From NCBI RefSeq assembly GCF_036231905.1, contig NZ_JAZARE010000008.1, positions 1 to 64,000 of the forward strand: a stretch of DNA of 64,000 nucleotides, read 5' to 3'. How positions within the stretch are numbered: position 1 is the stretch's first letter; each line of letters begins with the position of its first letter. This stretch comes from CAMLIZ01 sp036231905. GTDB lineage: Bacteria; Pseudomonadota; Gammaproteobacteria; Burkholderiales; Burkholderiaceae_C. A model generated the notes under the pieces. The model saw nothing but the letters and a program-made list of their open reading frames with translations, was not told the origin of the DNA and searched no databases. Positions 45,200-53,659 of the stretch are shown here, piece after piece. Made by a program: the position numbers and the translations under genes.

Positions 45200-46156
45200 A
45201 TGAGCAGCAAAGCCTTCGCTTCCCAGGCCGACCTGGAAGATAAGCAGGTCAGCTTCACCCAGCTGTCCGAGCACGCCTGGGCCTACACGGCCGAGGGCGA
45301 CCCCAACACCGGCATCGTGATCGGCGACGACGCGGTGATGGTGATCGACACCCAGGCCACGCCGGTGATGGCGGCCGACGTGATCCGCCGCATCCGCGAG
45401 GTGACGGACAAGCCGATCAAGTACGTCACCCTCAGCCACTACCACGCGGTGCGGGTGCTGGGCGCCTCGGCCTACCAGCCGCAGCACATCATCGCCAGCC
45501 AGGACACCTACGACCTGATCGTGGAACGTGGCGAGGCCGACAAGGCGAGCGAGATCGGCCGCTTCCCGCGCCTGTTCCGCAACGTCGAATCGGTGCCACC
45601 GGGGCTGACCTGGCCGACCATCACCTTCAAGGGCAAGATGACGCTGTGGATGGGCAAACTCGAAGTGAAGCTGCTGCAGCTCGGCCGCGGCCACACCAAG
45701 GGCGACACCGTGGTGTGGCTGCCGGGCGAACGCACCTTGTTCTCCGGCGACCTGGTGGAGTTCGATGCCACGCCGTATGCGGGCGACGCCTACTTCCAGG
45801 ACTGGCCGCAGACGCTGGACAACATCGCCGCCCTGAAGCCCCTGGCCCTGGTGCCCGGCCGCGGCGCCGCCTTGAAAGGCGAGGCCCAGGTGGCGCAAGG
45901 CCTGGCCGGCACACGCGCCTTCGTCAGCGAACTGTTCGCCAGCGTGAAGGCTGGCGCGCAGGCCGGGCAGGACCTGAAGAGCGTGTACCGCGCCACCTAC
46001 GAGCGCCTGAAGCCCAAGTACGGCCAGTGGGTGATCTTCGACCACTGCATGCCCTTCGACGTGACGCGGGCCTATGACGAGGCCACGCAGTACGCCGACC
46101 CGCGGGTGTGGACGGCGCAGCGCGACATCGACATGTGGAAGGCGCTCGAGTCCTGA
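45200..46156 (+). CDS. MBL-fold metallo-hydrolase with an incomplete metal motif
   Basis: 318 residues. The usual H-x-H-x-D-H is H80-Y-H82-A-V-R85, so the Asp and third His are lost. Later elements (G-H-T-K-G-D near 170 and S-G-D-L-V) are kept. Possibly a single-metal enzyme or a quinoprotein-relay-type MBL protein; a lactonase or thioesterase step in aromatic degradation is conceivable. First gene of the operon; the next starts 22 bases downstream. Confidence 0.8.
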   Translation: MSSKAFASQADLEDKQVSFTQLSEHAWAYTAEGDPNTGIVIGDDAVMVIDTQATPVMAADVIRRIREVTDKPIKYVTLSHYHAVRVLGASAYQPQHIIASQDTYDLIVERGEADKASEIGRFPRLFRNVESVPPGLTWPTITFKGKMTLWMGKLEVKLLQLGRGHTKGDTVVWLPGERTLFSGDLVEFDATPYAGDAYFQDWPQTLDNIAALKPLALVPGRGAALKGEAQVAQGLAGTRAFVSELFASVKAGAQAGQDLKSVYRATYERLKPKYGQWVIFDHCMPFDVTRAYDEATQYADPRVWTAQRDIDMWKALES

Positions 46157-46178
46157 AGCCGATCCGACGCCGGCTGCC

Positions 46179-47849
46179 ATGCTGAAGACCCACGTCGTCC
46201 CCGAGTACGCCTATACGCGCAGCGCCGAGCAGCGCAGCGGCGTGCCGCAGCGCCACGCGGTGGTGATCGTCGGTGCCGGCCCGGTGGGCCTGACCGCCGC
46301 GCTGGACTGCGCGCAGCGGGGCCTGCCGGTGGTGCTGCTGGACGACAACAACACGGTAAGCATCGGCTCGCGCGCCGTCTGTTATGCCAAGCGCTCGCTC
46401 GAGATCTGGGATCGCCTCGGTGTGGGCGAGGCGCTGGTGGAGCGGGGCGTGCAGTGGAAGGTCGGCAAGGTGTTCCTCCGCGACGAGCTGGTCTACAGCT
46501 TCGACCTGCTGCCGGAAAGCCGCCACAAGATGCCGGCGATGATCAACCTGCAGCAATACCACCTGGAAGAAGCACTGGTGGCGGCGTGTGAACGAAGCGG
46601 CCGCGTCGACTTGCGCTGGAAGCACAAGGTGGTGGGCCTGCAGCAGCACGCCGACCATGTGAGCCTGCAGGTCGAAACGCCCGATGGTGTGTTCGAGATG
46701 CAGGCCCAATGGCTGATCGCCTGCGACGGCGCCAACAGCGACGTGCGCAGCATGGTGGGGGCGCCCTTCACTGGCCAGCGTTTTGAGGACCGTTTCCTCA
46801 TCGCCGACGTGGTGATGAAAGCGGCTTTTCCAGATGACAAGGCGCCCCCGGCCGCCGACGGCGGCCACCCCCCGCGGGGGTCCGGGCTCGGCTTGAGGCG
46901 GCTCGGCACCGAGCCCGAGCGCTGGTTCTGGTTCGACCCGCCGTTCCACCGCGGCCAGTCGGTGCTGCTGCACAAGCAGTGCGACAACGTCTGGCGCATC
47001 GATTTCCAGCTCGGCCGCGACGCCGATCCGGTGGAAGAAAAGAAGCCGGAGAAGGTGATCCCCCGCATCCAGGCGATGCTGGGGCCGGATGCGCAGTTCG
47101 AGCTGGAATGGGTGTCGGTGTACCAGTTCGCCTGCCGCCGCATCGACAGGTTCCGCCACGGCCGCGTGCTGTTCGCGGGCGACGCCGCGCACCAGGTATC
47201 GCCCTTCGGCGCGCGCGGTGCCAACTCCGGCGTGCAGGACGCGGACAACCTGGTGTGGAAGCTGCAGCAGGTGCTCACCGGCCAGGCGGGCGAAGCGCTG
47301 CTGGACAGCTATCACGACGAGCGCTGCGCCGCGGCCGACGACAACATCGCGCACTCCACCCGCTCCACCGACTTCATCACGCCCAAGAGCCGCAGCAGCC
47401 TGCGCCTGCGCAATGCGGTGCTGGAGTTGGCGGCGCAGGAAGCGTTTGCGCGGCCCTTGATCAACAGCGGGCGGCTGTCGCGCCCCACGCCGTATACGTC
47501 CTCGCCGCTGAACACGCCAGACAACGAGGCTTTCGACAGCGGCCTTGCGCCTGGAAGTGCGTGCGCCGACGCGCCGGTGCTGCGTGATGGCCGCGCGAGC
47601 TGGCTGCTCACCGAACTGCGCGGCGGCTTCAGCTTGTTGTGTTTCGGCGAAACGATCGAACTGCCCGGCGTGCAAGTGCTGCAGGTCGGCACGGATGTGA
47701 TCGATGTCGAAGGCCTGCTGGCCGAACGCTACGGCGTGGGCCCCGAGGGCGCGGTGCTGATCCGGCCCGACCAGCATGTGGCCGCGCGCTGGCGCCACCC
47801 CACGCGCGAAGCGGCGCAGGCAGCGCTGCGGAGAGCCACATGCCGCTGA
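46179..47849 (+). CDS. FAD-dependent aromatic hydroxylase (3-hydroxyphenylacetate 6-hydroxylase-like, MhaA-like)
   Basis: 556 residues. Rossmann G-A-G-P-V-G near residue 32-37, the D-G-A-N-S NAD(P)H motif, G-D-A-A-H-Q and N-S-G-V-Q-D-A-D-N-L of group A flavin monooxygenases. Best explained as the hydroxylase that makes homogentisate from a hydroxyphenylacetate, since hmgA and fahA follow and a small partner overlaps its end, as for Pseudomonas MhaA/MhaB. Residues ~223-246 are a Pro/Gly/Arg-rich insertion encoded by palindromic DNA; the flanks (M-K-A-A-F-P and E-R-W-F-W-F-D) look continuous in relatives. Other MhpA-like phenol hydroxylases are possible. Confidence 0.75.
   Translation: MLKTHVVPEYAYTRSAEQRSGVPQRHAVVIVGAGPVGLTAALDCAQRGLPVVLLDDNNTVSIGSRAVCYAKRSLEIWDRLGVGEALVERGVQWKVGKVFLRDELVYSFDLLPESRHKMPAMINLQQYHLEEALVAACERSGRVDLRWKHKVVGLQQHADHVSLQVETPDGVFEMQAQWLIACDGANSDVRSMVGAPFTGQRFEDRFLIADVVMKAAFPDDKAPPAADGGHPPRGSGLGLRRLGTEPERWFWFDPPFHRGQSVLLHKQCDNVWRIDFQLGRDADPVEEKKPEKVIPRIQAMLGPDAQFELEWVSVYQFACRRIDRFRHGRVLFAGDAAHQVSPFGARGANSGVQDADNLVWKLQQVLTGQAGEALLDSYHDERCAAADDNIAHSTRSTDFITPKSRSSLRLRNAVLELAAQEAFARPLINSGRLSRPTPYTSSPLNTPDNEAFDSGLAPGSACADAPVLRDGRASWLLTELRGGFSLLCFGETIELPGVQVLQVGTDVIDVEGLLAERYGVGPEGAVLIRPDQHVAARWRHPTREAAQAALRRATCR
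46845..46916. repeat. in-frame palindromic insertion within the flavin hydroxylase gene
   Basis: Three successive inverted repeats: GGCCGCC-GAC-GGCGGCC (46850-46866), the perfect palindrome CCCCCGCGGGGG (46869-46880) and GGGCTCGG...CCGAGCCC (46884-46891/46909-46916). Together they cover about 72 bases, a multiple of three, so the frame is kept. It resembles an intragenic repeat element. Confidence 0.6.
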
Positions 47850-48058
47850 TCCTCACACCGAACATCGCGGATGCCGATGGCTTCTACGAGGAGCTCATTG
47901 CCGGCCAGCGCGGCCTCACCGATGAACAGGCCGAGCTCATGCTGGCCAAGCTGGTGCTCATCCTCGCCAACCACGTGGGCGACCGCGCGGTGCTGAGCGA
48001 GGCGATCGCCCTGGCCCGCGACAACCCCTTGAATCCCGAACCGCACCCCACGCGATGA
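47840..48058 (+). CDS. small DUF2783 protein, candidate hydroxylase coupling protein (MhaB-like)
   Basis: 72 residues, overlapping the hydroxylase gene by 10 bases and hmgA by 4. Acidic, helical sequence (A-D-A-D-G-F-Y-E-E-L, L-T-D-E-Q-A-E-L-M-L-A-K-L) without cofactor motifs, matching DUF2783. Pseudomonas MhaB is a similarly small coupling protein for MhaA, so this is likely its counterpart. Assignment rests on size, order and family. Confidence 0.7.
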   Translation: MPLILTPNIADADGFYEELIAGQRGLTDEQAELMLAKLVLILANHVGDRAVLSEAIALARDNPLNPEPHPTR

Positions 48059-49347
48059 ACGAGACCTTGAACTACCAGTCCGGCTTCGGCAACCACTTTG
48101 CGAGCGAAGCGGTGCCGGGTGCCTTGCCCATCGGGCAGAACAGCCCGCAGCGTGCGCCCAAGGGCCTGTACGCCGAGCTGCTGAGCGGCACCGCCTTCAC
48201 CGCGCCGCGCCATGAAAACAGGCGCACCTGGCTGTACCGGCGCCAGCCCTCGGTGCTGTGCGGCGAATACCGTCCGGAGCCGCATGCCTGGTGGAAGACC
48301 GGTGCGAAGGACGGCGTGCCGCTGCCGCCCAACCCGCTGCGCTGGTTGCCGTTTCCGCAACCCAACGAGCCGCAGGATTTTGTGCAGGCGATCCGCACCC
48401 TGGCGCTCAATGGCGATGCGGACGCCCAGGTCGGCATGGCCGCGCATGTGTTCCACGCCAACCGCTCGATGGAGCGGCGTGCGCTGGTCAATGCCGATGG
48501 CGAGATGCTGGTGGTGCCGCAGCAGGGCCGGCTGCGCGTGACCACCGAGCTGGGCGTGCTGGAGGTGGCGCCCGGCGAGGTGCTGCTGCTGCCGCGGGGC
48601 CTGGCGTTCAAGGTGGCTCTGCCCGATGGCGCGGCGCGCGGCTACATCGCGGAGAACTACGGCGCGCCCTTCCGGCTGCCGGAGCTGGGGCCGATCGGCT
48701 CCAACGGCCTGGCCAACCCGCGCGACTTCCTCGCACCCGTGGCGGCCTATGAACAGGGCGCCGGCGAATACGAGATCGTCAAGCGCTACGGTGGCGCGCT
48801 GTACCGCGCGCAGGCCAAGGCCTCGCCCTTCAACGTGGTGGCCTGGCACGGCAACCTCTGCCCGCTGAAGTACGACACCAGGCACTTCATGACGATCGGC
48901 TCGATCAGCTTCGACCATCCCGATCCGTCGATCTTCACGGTGCTCACCTCGCCCAGCGACACACCGGGCACCGCCAACTGCGACTTCGTGATCTTTCCGC
49001 CGCGCTGGATGGTGGCCGAGAACACCTTCCGCCCGCCCTGGTACCACCGCAACTTCATGAGCGAGTTCATGGGGCTGGTGTACGGCCAGTACGACGCCAA
49101 GCCGGAGGGCTTCAAGCCCGGCGGCGCGTCGCTGCACAACAGCATGGTGCCGCACGGCCCCGACACCGAGGCCTTCGACAAGGCCAGCAGCGCCGAGCTC
49201 GCGCCCCACAAGCTGGACAACACCCTGGCCTTCATGTTCGAAAGCCGCTGGCGCTTCCATCCCACCGAGTTCGCGCTCAAGGTGGCCGTGCTGGACCCGA
49301 ATTACGCCGACTGCTGGGCGGGCCTGCAGGACCGCTTCCAACCATGA
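48055..49347 (+). CDS. hmgA: homogentisate 1,2-dioxygenase
   Basis: 430 residues, the normal length. Y-Q-S-G-F-G-N-H-F at the N-terminus, R-T-W-L-Y-R, P-R-G-L-A-F-K, the iron region H-R-N-F-M-S-E-F-M-G and the H-G-P-D-T-E-A-F motif near the end are family signatures. It opens the homogentisate ring to maleylacetoacetate. ATGA overlaps join it to the upstream DUF2783 gene and to fahA. Confidence 0.97.
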   Translation: MNETLNYQSGFGNHFASEAVPGALPIGQNSPQRAPKGLYAELLSGTAFTAPRHENRRTWLYRRQPSVLCGEYRPEPHAWWKTGAKDGVPLPPNPLRWLPFPQPNEPQDFVQAIRTLALNGDADAQVGMAAHVFHANRSMERRALVNADGEMLVVPQQGRLRVTTELGVLEVAPGEVLLLPRGLAFKVALPDGAARGYIAENYGAPFRLPELGPIGSNGLANPRDFLAPVAAYEQGAGEYEIVKRYGGALYRAQAKASPFNVVAWHGNLCPLKYDTRHFMTIGSISFDHPDPSIFTVLTSPSDTPGTANCDFVIFPPRWMVAENTFRPPWYHRNFMSEFMGLVYGQYDAKPEGFKPGGASLHNSMVPHGPDTEAFDKASSAELAPHKLDNTLAFMFESRWRFHPTEFALKVAVLDPNYADCWAGLQDRFQP

Positions 49348-50669
49348 TCGACCACACCCACGATCCCGCGCTCACCAGCTGGGTGGCGTCGGCCAATGAG
49401 CCCCACACCGACTTCCCGATCCAGAACCTGCCCTTCGGCCGCTTCCGCCCGGCCGGCGGTGGCAAGGGCTGGCGCATCGGCGTGGCCATCGGCGACCAGG
49501 TGCTCGACCTGCGCCTGGTGATGGAAGAAGAACTCTGGGGCCAGGGCGAGCAGCGGGTGATGCAGTGGCTGGCCGAGGGCGAGCTCAATGCCTTCATGGC
49601 GCTGGGTGGGGACGCGCGCCGCAAGCTGCGCCACCTGCTGAGCGACGCCTTGCGCGAGGGCAGCCGCCAGGAGGCCGCACTCAGGCACTGCCTGCGGCCG
49701 CAGGCCGACATCGAGCTCGGCCTGCCGTGCCACATCGGCGACTACACCGACTTCTACACCGGCATCCATCACGCCACCGCGGTGGGCAAGCTGTTCCGGC
49801 CAGACAACCCGCTGCTGCCCAACTACAAGTGGGTGCCCATCGGCTACCACGGCCGGGTGTCCTCGTTGGGCGTGAGCGGGCAGCGCTTTCATCGCCCGCT
49901 GGGGCAGACGCAACCGCCCGCGCCCGATGCCAGCCCGGTGTTCGGCCCCAGCCAGCGGCTGGACTACGAGCTGGAGCTGGGTGTGTTCGTGGGGGCGGGC
50001 AATCCGCTGGGCCGGCCGATGAGCATGGCGCAGGCCGAGAACGACTGGTTCGGCATGGTGTTGCTCAACGACTGGTCGGCGCGTGACCTGCAGGCCTGGG
50101 AGTACCAGCCGCTCGGCCCCTTTCTCGCCAAGAACTTCGCCACCACCATCTCGCCCTGGATCGTGACGCAGGAGGCGCTGGCGCCGTTCCGCGCACCGCA
50201 TCAGCGGCCGGCCTCGGACCCGCAACCCCTGGCCCATCTCGATTCACCCGCCAACCGCGAAGCGGGCGCGCTGGACATCACGCTGGAGGTGCTGCTGCAG
50301 ACCGCCCGCATGCGCAGCGAAGGTGTCGCGCCCGAGCGGCTGATGCGCTCCAACTTCCGCGACGCCTACTGGACGGTGGCGCAAATGCTGGCGCACCACA
50401 GCAGCAATGGCTGCAACCTGCAGCCCGGCGACCTGCTGGGCAGCGGCACGCAGTCCGGGCCCGAGGTGGGGCAGGGCGGTTCGCTGCTGGAGCTCACCCA
50501 GGGCGGCAAGCAGGCGATCACGCTGGCCAATGGCGAGACGCGCCGCTTCCTGGAGGATGGTGACACCGTGCTGCTGCGCGCCGTGTGCGAGCGGCCGGGT
50601 GCGCGGCGCATCGGCTTCGGCCCGTGCGCGGGCACCGTGCTGCCGGCGGTCGAGGGTCCGCGCCATTGA
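49344..50669 (+). CDS. fahA: fumarylacetoacetase
   Basis: 441 residues. N-terminal SH3-like part (F-P-I-Q-N-L-P-F-G) and a catalytic FAH domain: D-Y-T-D-F-Y-T-G-I-H-H-A, Y-E-L-E-L-G-V-F-V-G, D-W-S-A-R-D-L-Q-A-W-E-Y, and G-D-L-L-G-S-G-T at the end. It splits fumarylacetoacetate to fumarate and acetoacetate. No maleylacetoacetate isomerase gene is obvious in the operon; a GST lies at 53660. Confidence 0.95.
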   Translation: MIDHTHDPALTSWVASANEPHTDFPIQNLPFGRFRPAGGGKGWRIGVAIGDQVLDLRLVMEEELWGQGEQRVMQWLAEGELNAFMALGGDARRKLRHLLSDALREGSRQEAALRHCLRPQADIELGLPCHIGDYTDFYTGIHHATAVGKLFRPDNPLLPNYKWVPIGYHGRVSSLGVSGQRFHRPLGQTQPPAPDASPVFGPSQRLDYELELGVFVGAGNPLGRPMSMAQAENDWFGMVLLNDWSARDLQAWEYQPLGPFLAKNFATTISPWIVTQEALAPFRAPHQRPASDPQPLAHLDSPANREAGALDITLEVLLQTARMRSEGVAPERLMRSNFRDAYWTVAQMLAHHSSNGCNLQPGDLLGSGTQSGPEVGQGGSLLELTQGGKQAITLANGETRRFLEDGDTVLLRAVCERPGARRIGFGPCAGTVLPAVEGPRH

Positions 50670-50695
50670 CCGGGCTCCATCGCCTCGATAGAGTT

Positions 50696-50730
50696 GTTCG
50701 CAAATAGATCAGATGTTCGTTAATAGAACA
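50696..50730 (+). promoter_or_regulatory. tandem GTTCG repeats before the TRAP operon
   Basis: GTTCGCAAATAGATCA (50696-50711) and GTTCGTTAATAGAACA (50715-50730) are direct repeats 19 bases apart, immediately before the AGGAG ribosome site and ATG 50742. The core is the reverse of half-sites in the IclR promoter, suggesting one regulon. Confidence 0.55.
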
Positions 50731-50741
50731 AGGAGACATCC

Positions 50742-51770
50742 ATGAACCGTGTTGCCCGCCGTGCGCTGCTGCTGGCGCTGTCCACCCTCGGCCTGGCCGC
50801 CTCGGCCCAGGAAGTGACGCTGAAGGTGTCGCATTTCTGGCCGCCGGGCGCGATGCCGCCCACCAAGATCCTGCAGCCCTGGTGCGACCGCATTGCGGCC
50901 GACTCCGGCAACAAGCTCAAGTGCCAGATCTTCCCGGCCATGCAGCTGGGCGGCACGCCGGCGCAGCTGATCGACCAGGCCAAGGACGGCGTGGCCGACG
51001 TGGTGTTCACGTTGCCGGGTTACACCGCGGGCCGCTTCCCCGCGATGGAGGCCTTCGAGCTGCCCTTCATGTCGCGCTCGGCCGAAGCCACCAGCAAGGC
51101 GGCCTGGGACTTCTACGAGAAGTACGGCAAGAAGGAGTTCGCCGGCCTGCACCCGCTGATGTTCGCGGTGCACGACAACGGCTACCTGCACACCAAGGAC
51201 AAGCAGGTCAAGGTGCTGGGTGACCTCAAGGGCCTGAAATTCCGCGCCCCCACGCGCATGACCAACAAGCTGCTGGCCTCGCTGGGTGCCACGCCGGTGG
51301 CCATGCCGCTGCCGCAGGTGCCCGAGGCGGTGAGCAAGGGCGTGATCGACGGCTTCCTGCTGCCGTGGGAGGTGATCCCCTCGGTGAAGCTGCACGAGAT
51401 GGTGAAGTACGACACCGAGACCGACCCGTCGCGCCCGGCGCTGTACACCGCGGTGTTCACGATGGCGATGAACCCGGCCAAGTACAACAGCCTCTCGCCG
51501 GAGCTCAAGGCCGCGATCGACAAGAACAGCTACGCCGGCCTGTCCGCCACCGCCGGCAAGATCTGGGACGAGAGCCAGGCGCCCGGCCGCAAGGCCGCCA
51601 CCGAGCATGGCAACACTTTCTACACGATCCCCGCGAGCGAACTCGACAGCTGGATCAAGGCCTCCGCCGGCCTGTACGACGAGTGGGCCGCCGACATGGA
51701 CAAGCGCGGCCTGCCCGGCAAGCAGATGCTGCAGGACGCACGCGGCCTGATTTCCAAGTACCAGAAATAA
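50742..51770 (+). CDS. TRAP transporter substrate-binding protein (DctP-like)
   Basis: 342 residues with signal peptide (A-L-L-L-A-L-S-T-L-G-L-A-A-S-A). It has the DctP-family features L-K-V-S-H-F-W-P-P-G near the N-terminus, P-F-M-S-R-S in the middle and a specificity-region Arg in L-K-F-R-A-P-T. It probably imports an aromatic or other organic acid that enters the homogentisate route. First gene of a three-gene TRAP set. Confidence 0.92.
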   Translation: MNRVARRALLLALSTLGLAASAQEVTLKVSHFWPPGAMPPTKILQPWCDRIAADSGNKLKCQIFPAMQLGGTPAQLIDQAKDGVADVVFTLPGYTAGRFPAMEAFELPFMSRSAEATSKAAWDFYEKYGKKEFAGLHPLMFAVHDNGYLHTKDKQVKVLGDLKGLKFRAPTRMTNKLLASLGATPVAMPLPQVPEAVSKGVIDGFLLPWEVIPSVKLHEMVKYDTETDPSRPALYTAVFTMAMNPAKYNSLSPELKAAIDKNSYAGLSATAGKIWDESQAPGRKAATEHGNTFYTIPASELDSWIKASAGLYDEWAADMDKRGLPGKQMLQDARGLISKYQK

Positions 51771-51779
51771 GGCGGCTGC

Positions 51780-52328
51780 ATGCAGGAGCCCGTTGAGGGC
51801 ACCGGCGATGCCGGTGCTCCGCCCTCGTTCGGCCCGGCCGGCCGCGCCTTGCTGCTGGTGAGCAAAGGCGCGGCCATCGCCGGTGGGCTGGTGTTCACCG
51901 CGCTGGTGGTGATGTCCATCGTGTCCATCGTCGGCCGCAAGCTCTGGTCCGCGCCGGTGCCCGGTGACGTGGAGCTGCTGCAGGTGTGCTCGGCCTTTGC
52001 GGCAGCCGCCTTCTTCGCCTACTGCCACCTGATCGGCGGCGATGTGAAGGTCGACTTCTTCACCCACAACATGAAAGCATCGAGGGTGCATCTGCTGGAT
52101 GCCATCGGCTCGCTGCTGGTGGGCGCCTTCGGCTGGCTGATCGCCTGGCGTGCGCTGGCCGGCGCGCTGGCGGTGAAGGAGTCCGGCGAGACCACCATGA
52201 TCCTGGGCTGGCCGCTGTGGATCGGCCAGGTGCTGATGGTGCCGGGCTTCGTGCTGCTGGGGCTGGCGGGGTTGTACATGGCCGGTGTGCATTGGCGCGC
52301 ACGCCACGCCGCGAAGGCCGCGTCATGA
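51780..52328 (+). CDS. TRAP transporter small permease (DctQ-like)
   Basis: 182 residues with four predicted membrane helices after a ~25-residue Gly/Pro-rich N-terminus. The family pattern V-S-I-V-G-R-K-L-W, then D-V-E-L-L-Q-V and G-G-D-V-K-V-D-F-F-T is present. It starts 10 bases after dctP and overlaps the large permease by 4 bases. Confidence 0.92.
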   Translation: MQEPVEGTGDAGAPPSFGPAGRALLLVSKGAAIAGGLVFTALVVMSIVSIVGRKLWSAPVPGDVELLQVCSAFAAAAFFAYCHLIGGDVKVDFFTHNMKASRVHLLDAIGSLLVGAFGWLIAWRALAGALAVKESGETTMILGWPLWIGQVLMVPGFVLLGLAGLYMAGVHWRARHAAKAAS

Positions 52329-53656
52329 GCGGCATCCAGGTTGGCCTGCTCATCTTCGGCCTGCTGCTGGTGCTGCTGGTGGTGCGTGTACCCATCGGCA
52401 TCGCGATGTTCGTGATGGGCTCGGCGGGCTATGTCTACCTCACCGGCGGCGACGTCACGCCCTGGCTCAACTCGCTGAAGAACCTGGCCTATGCGCGGCT
52501 GTCGAACTACGACCTGGTGGTCATTCCGCTGTTCCTGCTGATGGGCCAGTTCGCCACGCACGGGGGCTTGAGCCGTGCGCTGTTCCGTTGCGTGAGTGCC
52601 TTCCTCGGCCACTACAAGGGCGGCGTGGCGATGGCAGCGGTGGGCGCTTGCGCCGGCTTCGGCGCGATCTGCGGTTCGTCGCTTGCCACCGCGGCCACCA
52701 TGGGGCAGGTGGCGCTGCCCGAACTGCGCCGCTTCGGTTATGCGGGCAGCCTGTCCACCGGCGCACTGGCCGCGGGCGGCACGCTGGGCATCATGATCCC
52801 GCCGTCGGTGCCGCTGGTGATCTACGCCATCCTCACGCAGGAGTCGATCGGCAAGCTCTTCATGGCGGCGGTGCTGCCCGGCATCATCGCGATGCTGGGC
52901 TACATGCTGGTCATCAAGATCATCGTCACGCTCAAGCCGCACATGGGCCCGGCCGGCGAGCGCATGGCCTGGGGCGAGCGCTTCAAAGCGCTGGCCCAGG
53001 TGGCGCCGGTGCTGCTGGTGTTCCTGGTGGTGATCGTGGGCATCTACGGCGGCTGGGCCAACCCCACCGAGGCCGCTGCGATCGGCGCCGCGGCTTGCGG
53101 CATCCTGGCCGTGGTGAGCGGCGGCATGCGGCTGCCGGGGCTGATCGCGAGCGCCTTGGGCACGGCGCAGGCCACCGCCATGATCTTCCTCGTGCTGCTG
53201 GGGGCCGACCAGCTGAACACCGCGCTCGCGCTGTCGCAGATGCCCACCGAGCTCGCCGCCTGGGTGAAGGCCAGCAGCCTGTCGCCGATGCTGGTGATGG
53301 TGGCGATCCTGGTGATCTACATCCTGCTCGGCTGCGTGATGGACAGCCTGGCGATGATCCTGCTCACCATCCCGATCTTCTATCCGATGGTGATGGGGCT
53401 GGATTACTTTGGCCTGGGCCAGACCGACAAGAGCATCTGGTTCGGCATCCTCGCGCTCATGGTGGTGGAGATCGGCCTGGTGCACCCGCCCGTGGGCATG
53501 AACGTGTACATCATCAACCGGCTGGCCAAGGACGTGCCGCTCACCGAGACCTTCAAGGGCGTGATGCCCTTCCTGGCCTCGGACTTCCTGCGCATCATCC
53601 TGCTGCTGTTCGTGCCGGCGATCAGCCTGGTGCTGGTGCGCAACTTCGGAGGCTAG
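52325..53656 (+). CDS. TRAP transporter large permease (DctM-like)
   Basis: 443 residues, ~12 membrane helices. It includes the conserved V-R-V-P-I-G, A-I-C-G-S-S-L-A-T-A-A-T-M-G, G-T-L-G-I-M-I-P-P-S-V-P-L-V-I-Y and the final H-P-P-V-G-M-N-V-Y. It carries the sodium-coupled transport of the TRAP system. ATG 52325 gives the natural start. Confidence 0.94.
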   Translation: MSGIQVGLLIFGLLLVLLVVRVPIGIAMFVMGSAGYVYLTGGDVTPWLNSLKNLAYARLSNYDLVVIPLFLLMGQFATHGGLSRALFRCVSAFLGHYKGGVAMAAVGACAGFGAICGSSLATAATMGQVALPELRRFGYAGSLSTGALAAGGTLGIMIPPSVPLVIYAILTQESIGKLFMAAVLPGIIAMLGYMLVIKIIVTLKPHMGPAGERMAWGERFKALAQVAPVLLVFLVVIVGIYGGWANPTEAAAIGAAACGILAVVSGGMRLPGLIASALGTAQATAMIFLVLLGADQLNTALALSQMPTELAAWVKASSLSPMLVMVAILVIYILLGCVMDSLAMILLTIPIFYPMVMGLDYFGLGQTDKSIWFGILALMVVEIGLVHPPVGMNVYIINRLAKDVPLTETFKGVMPFLASDFLRIILLLFVPAISLVLVRNFGG

Positions 53657-53659
53657 ACG

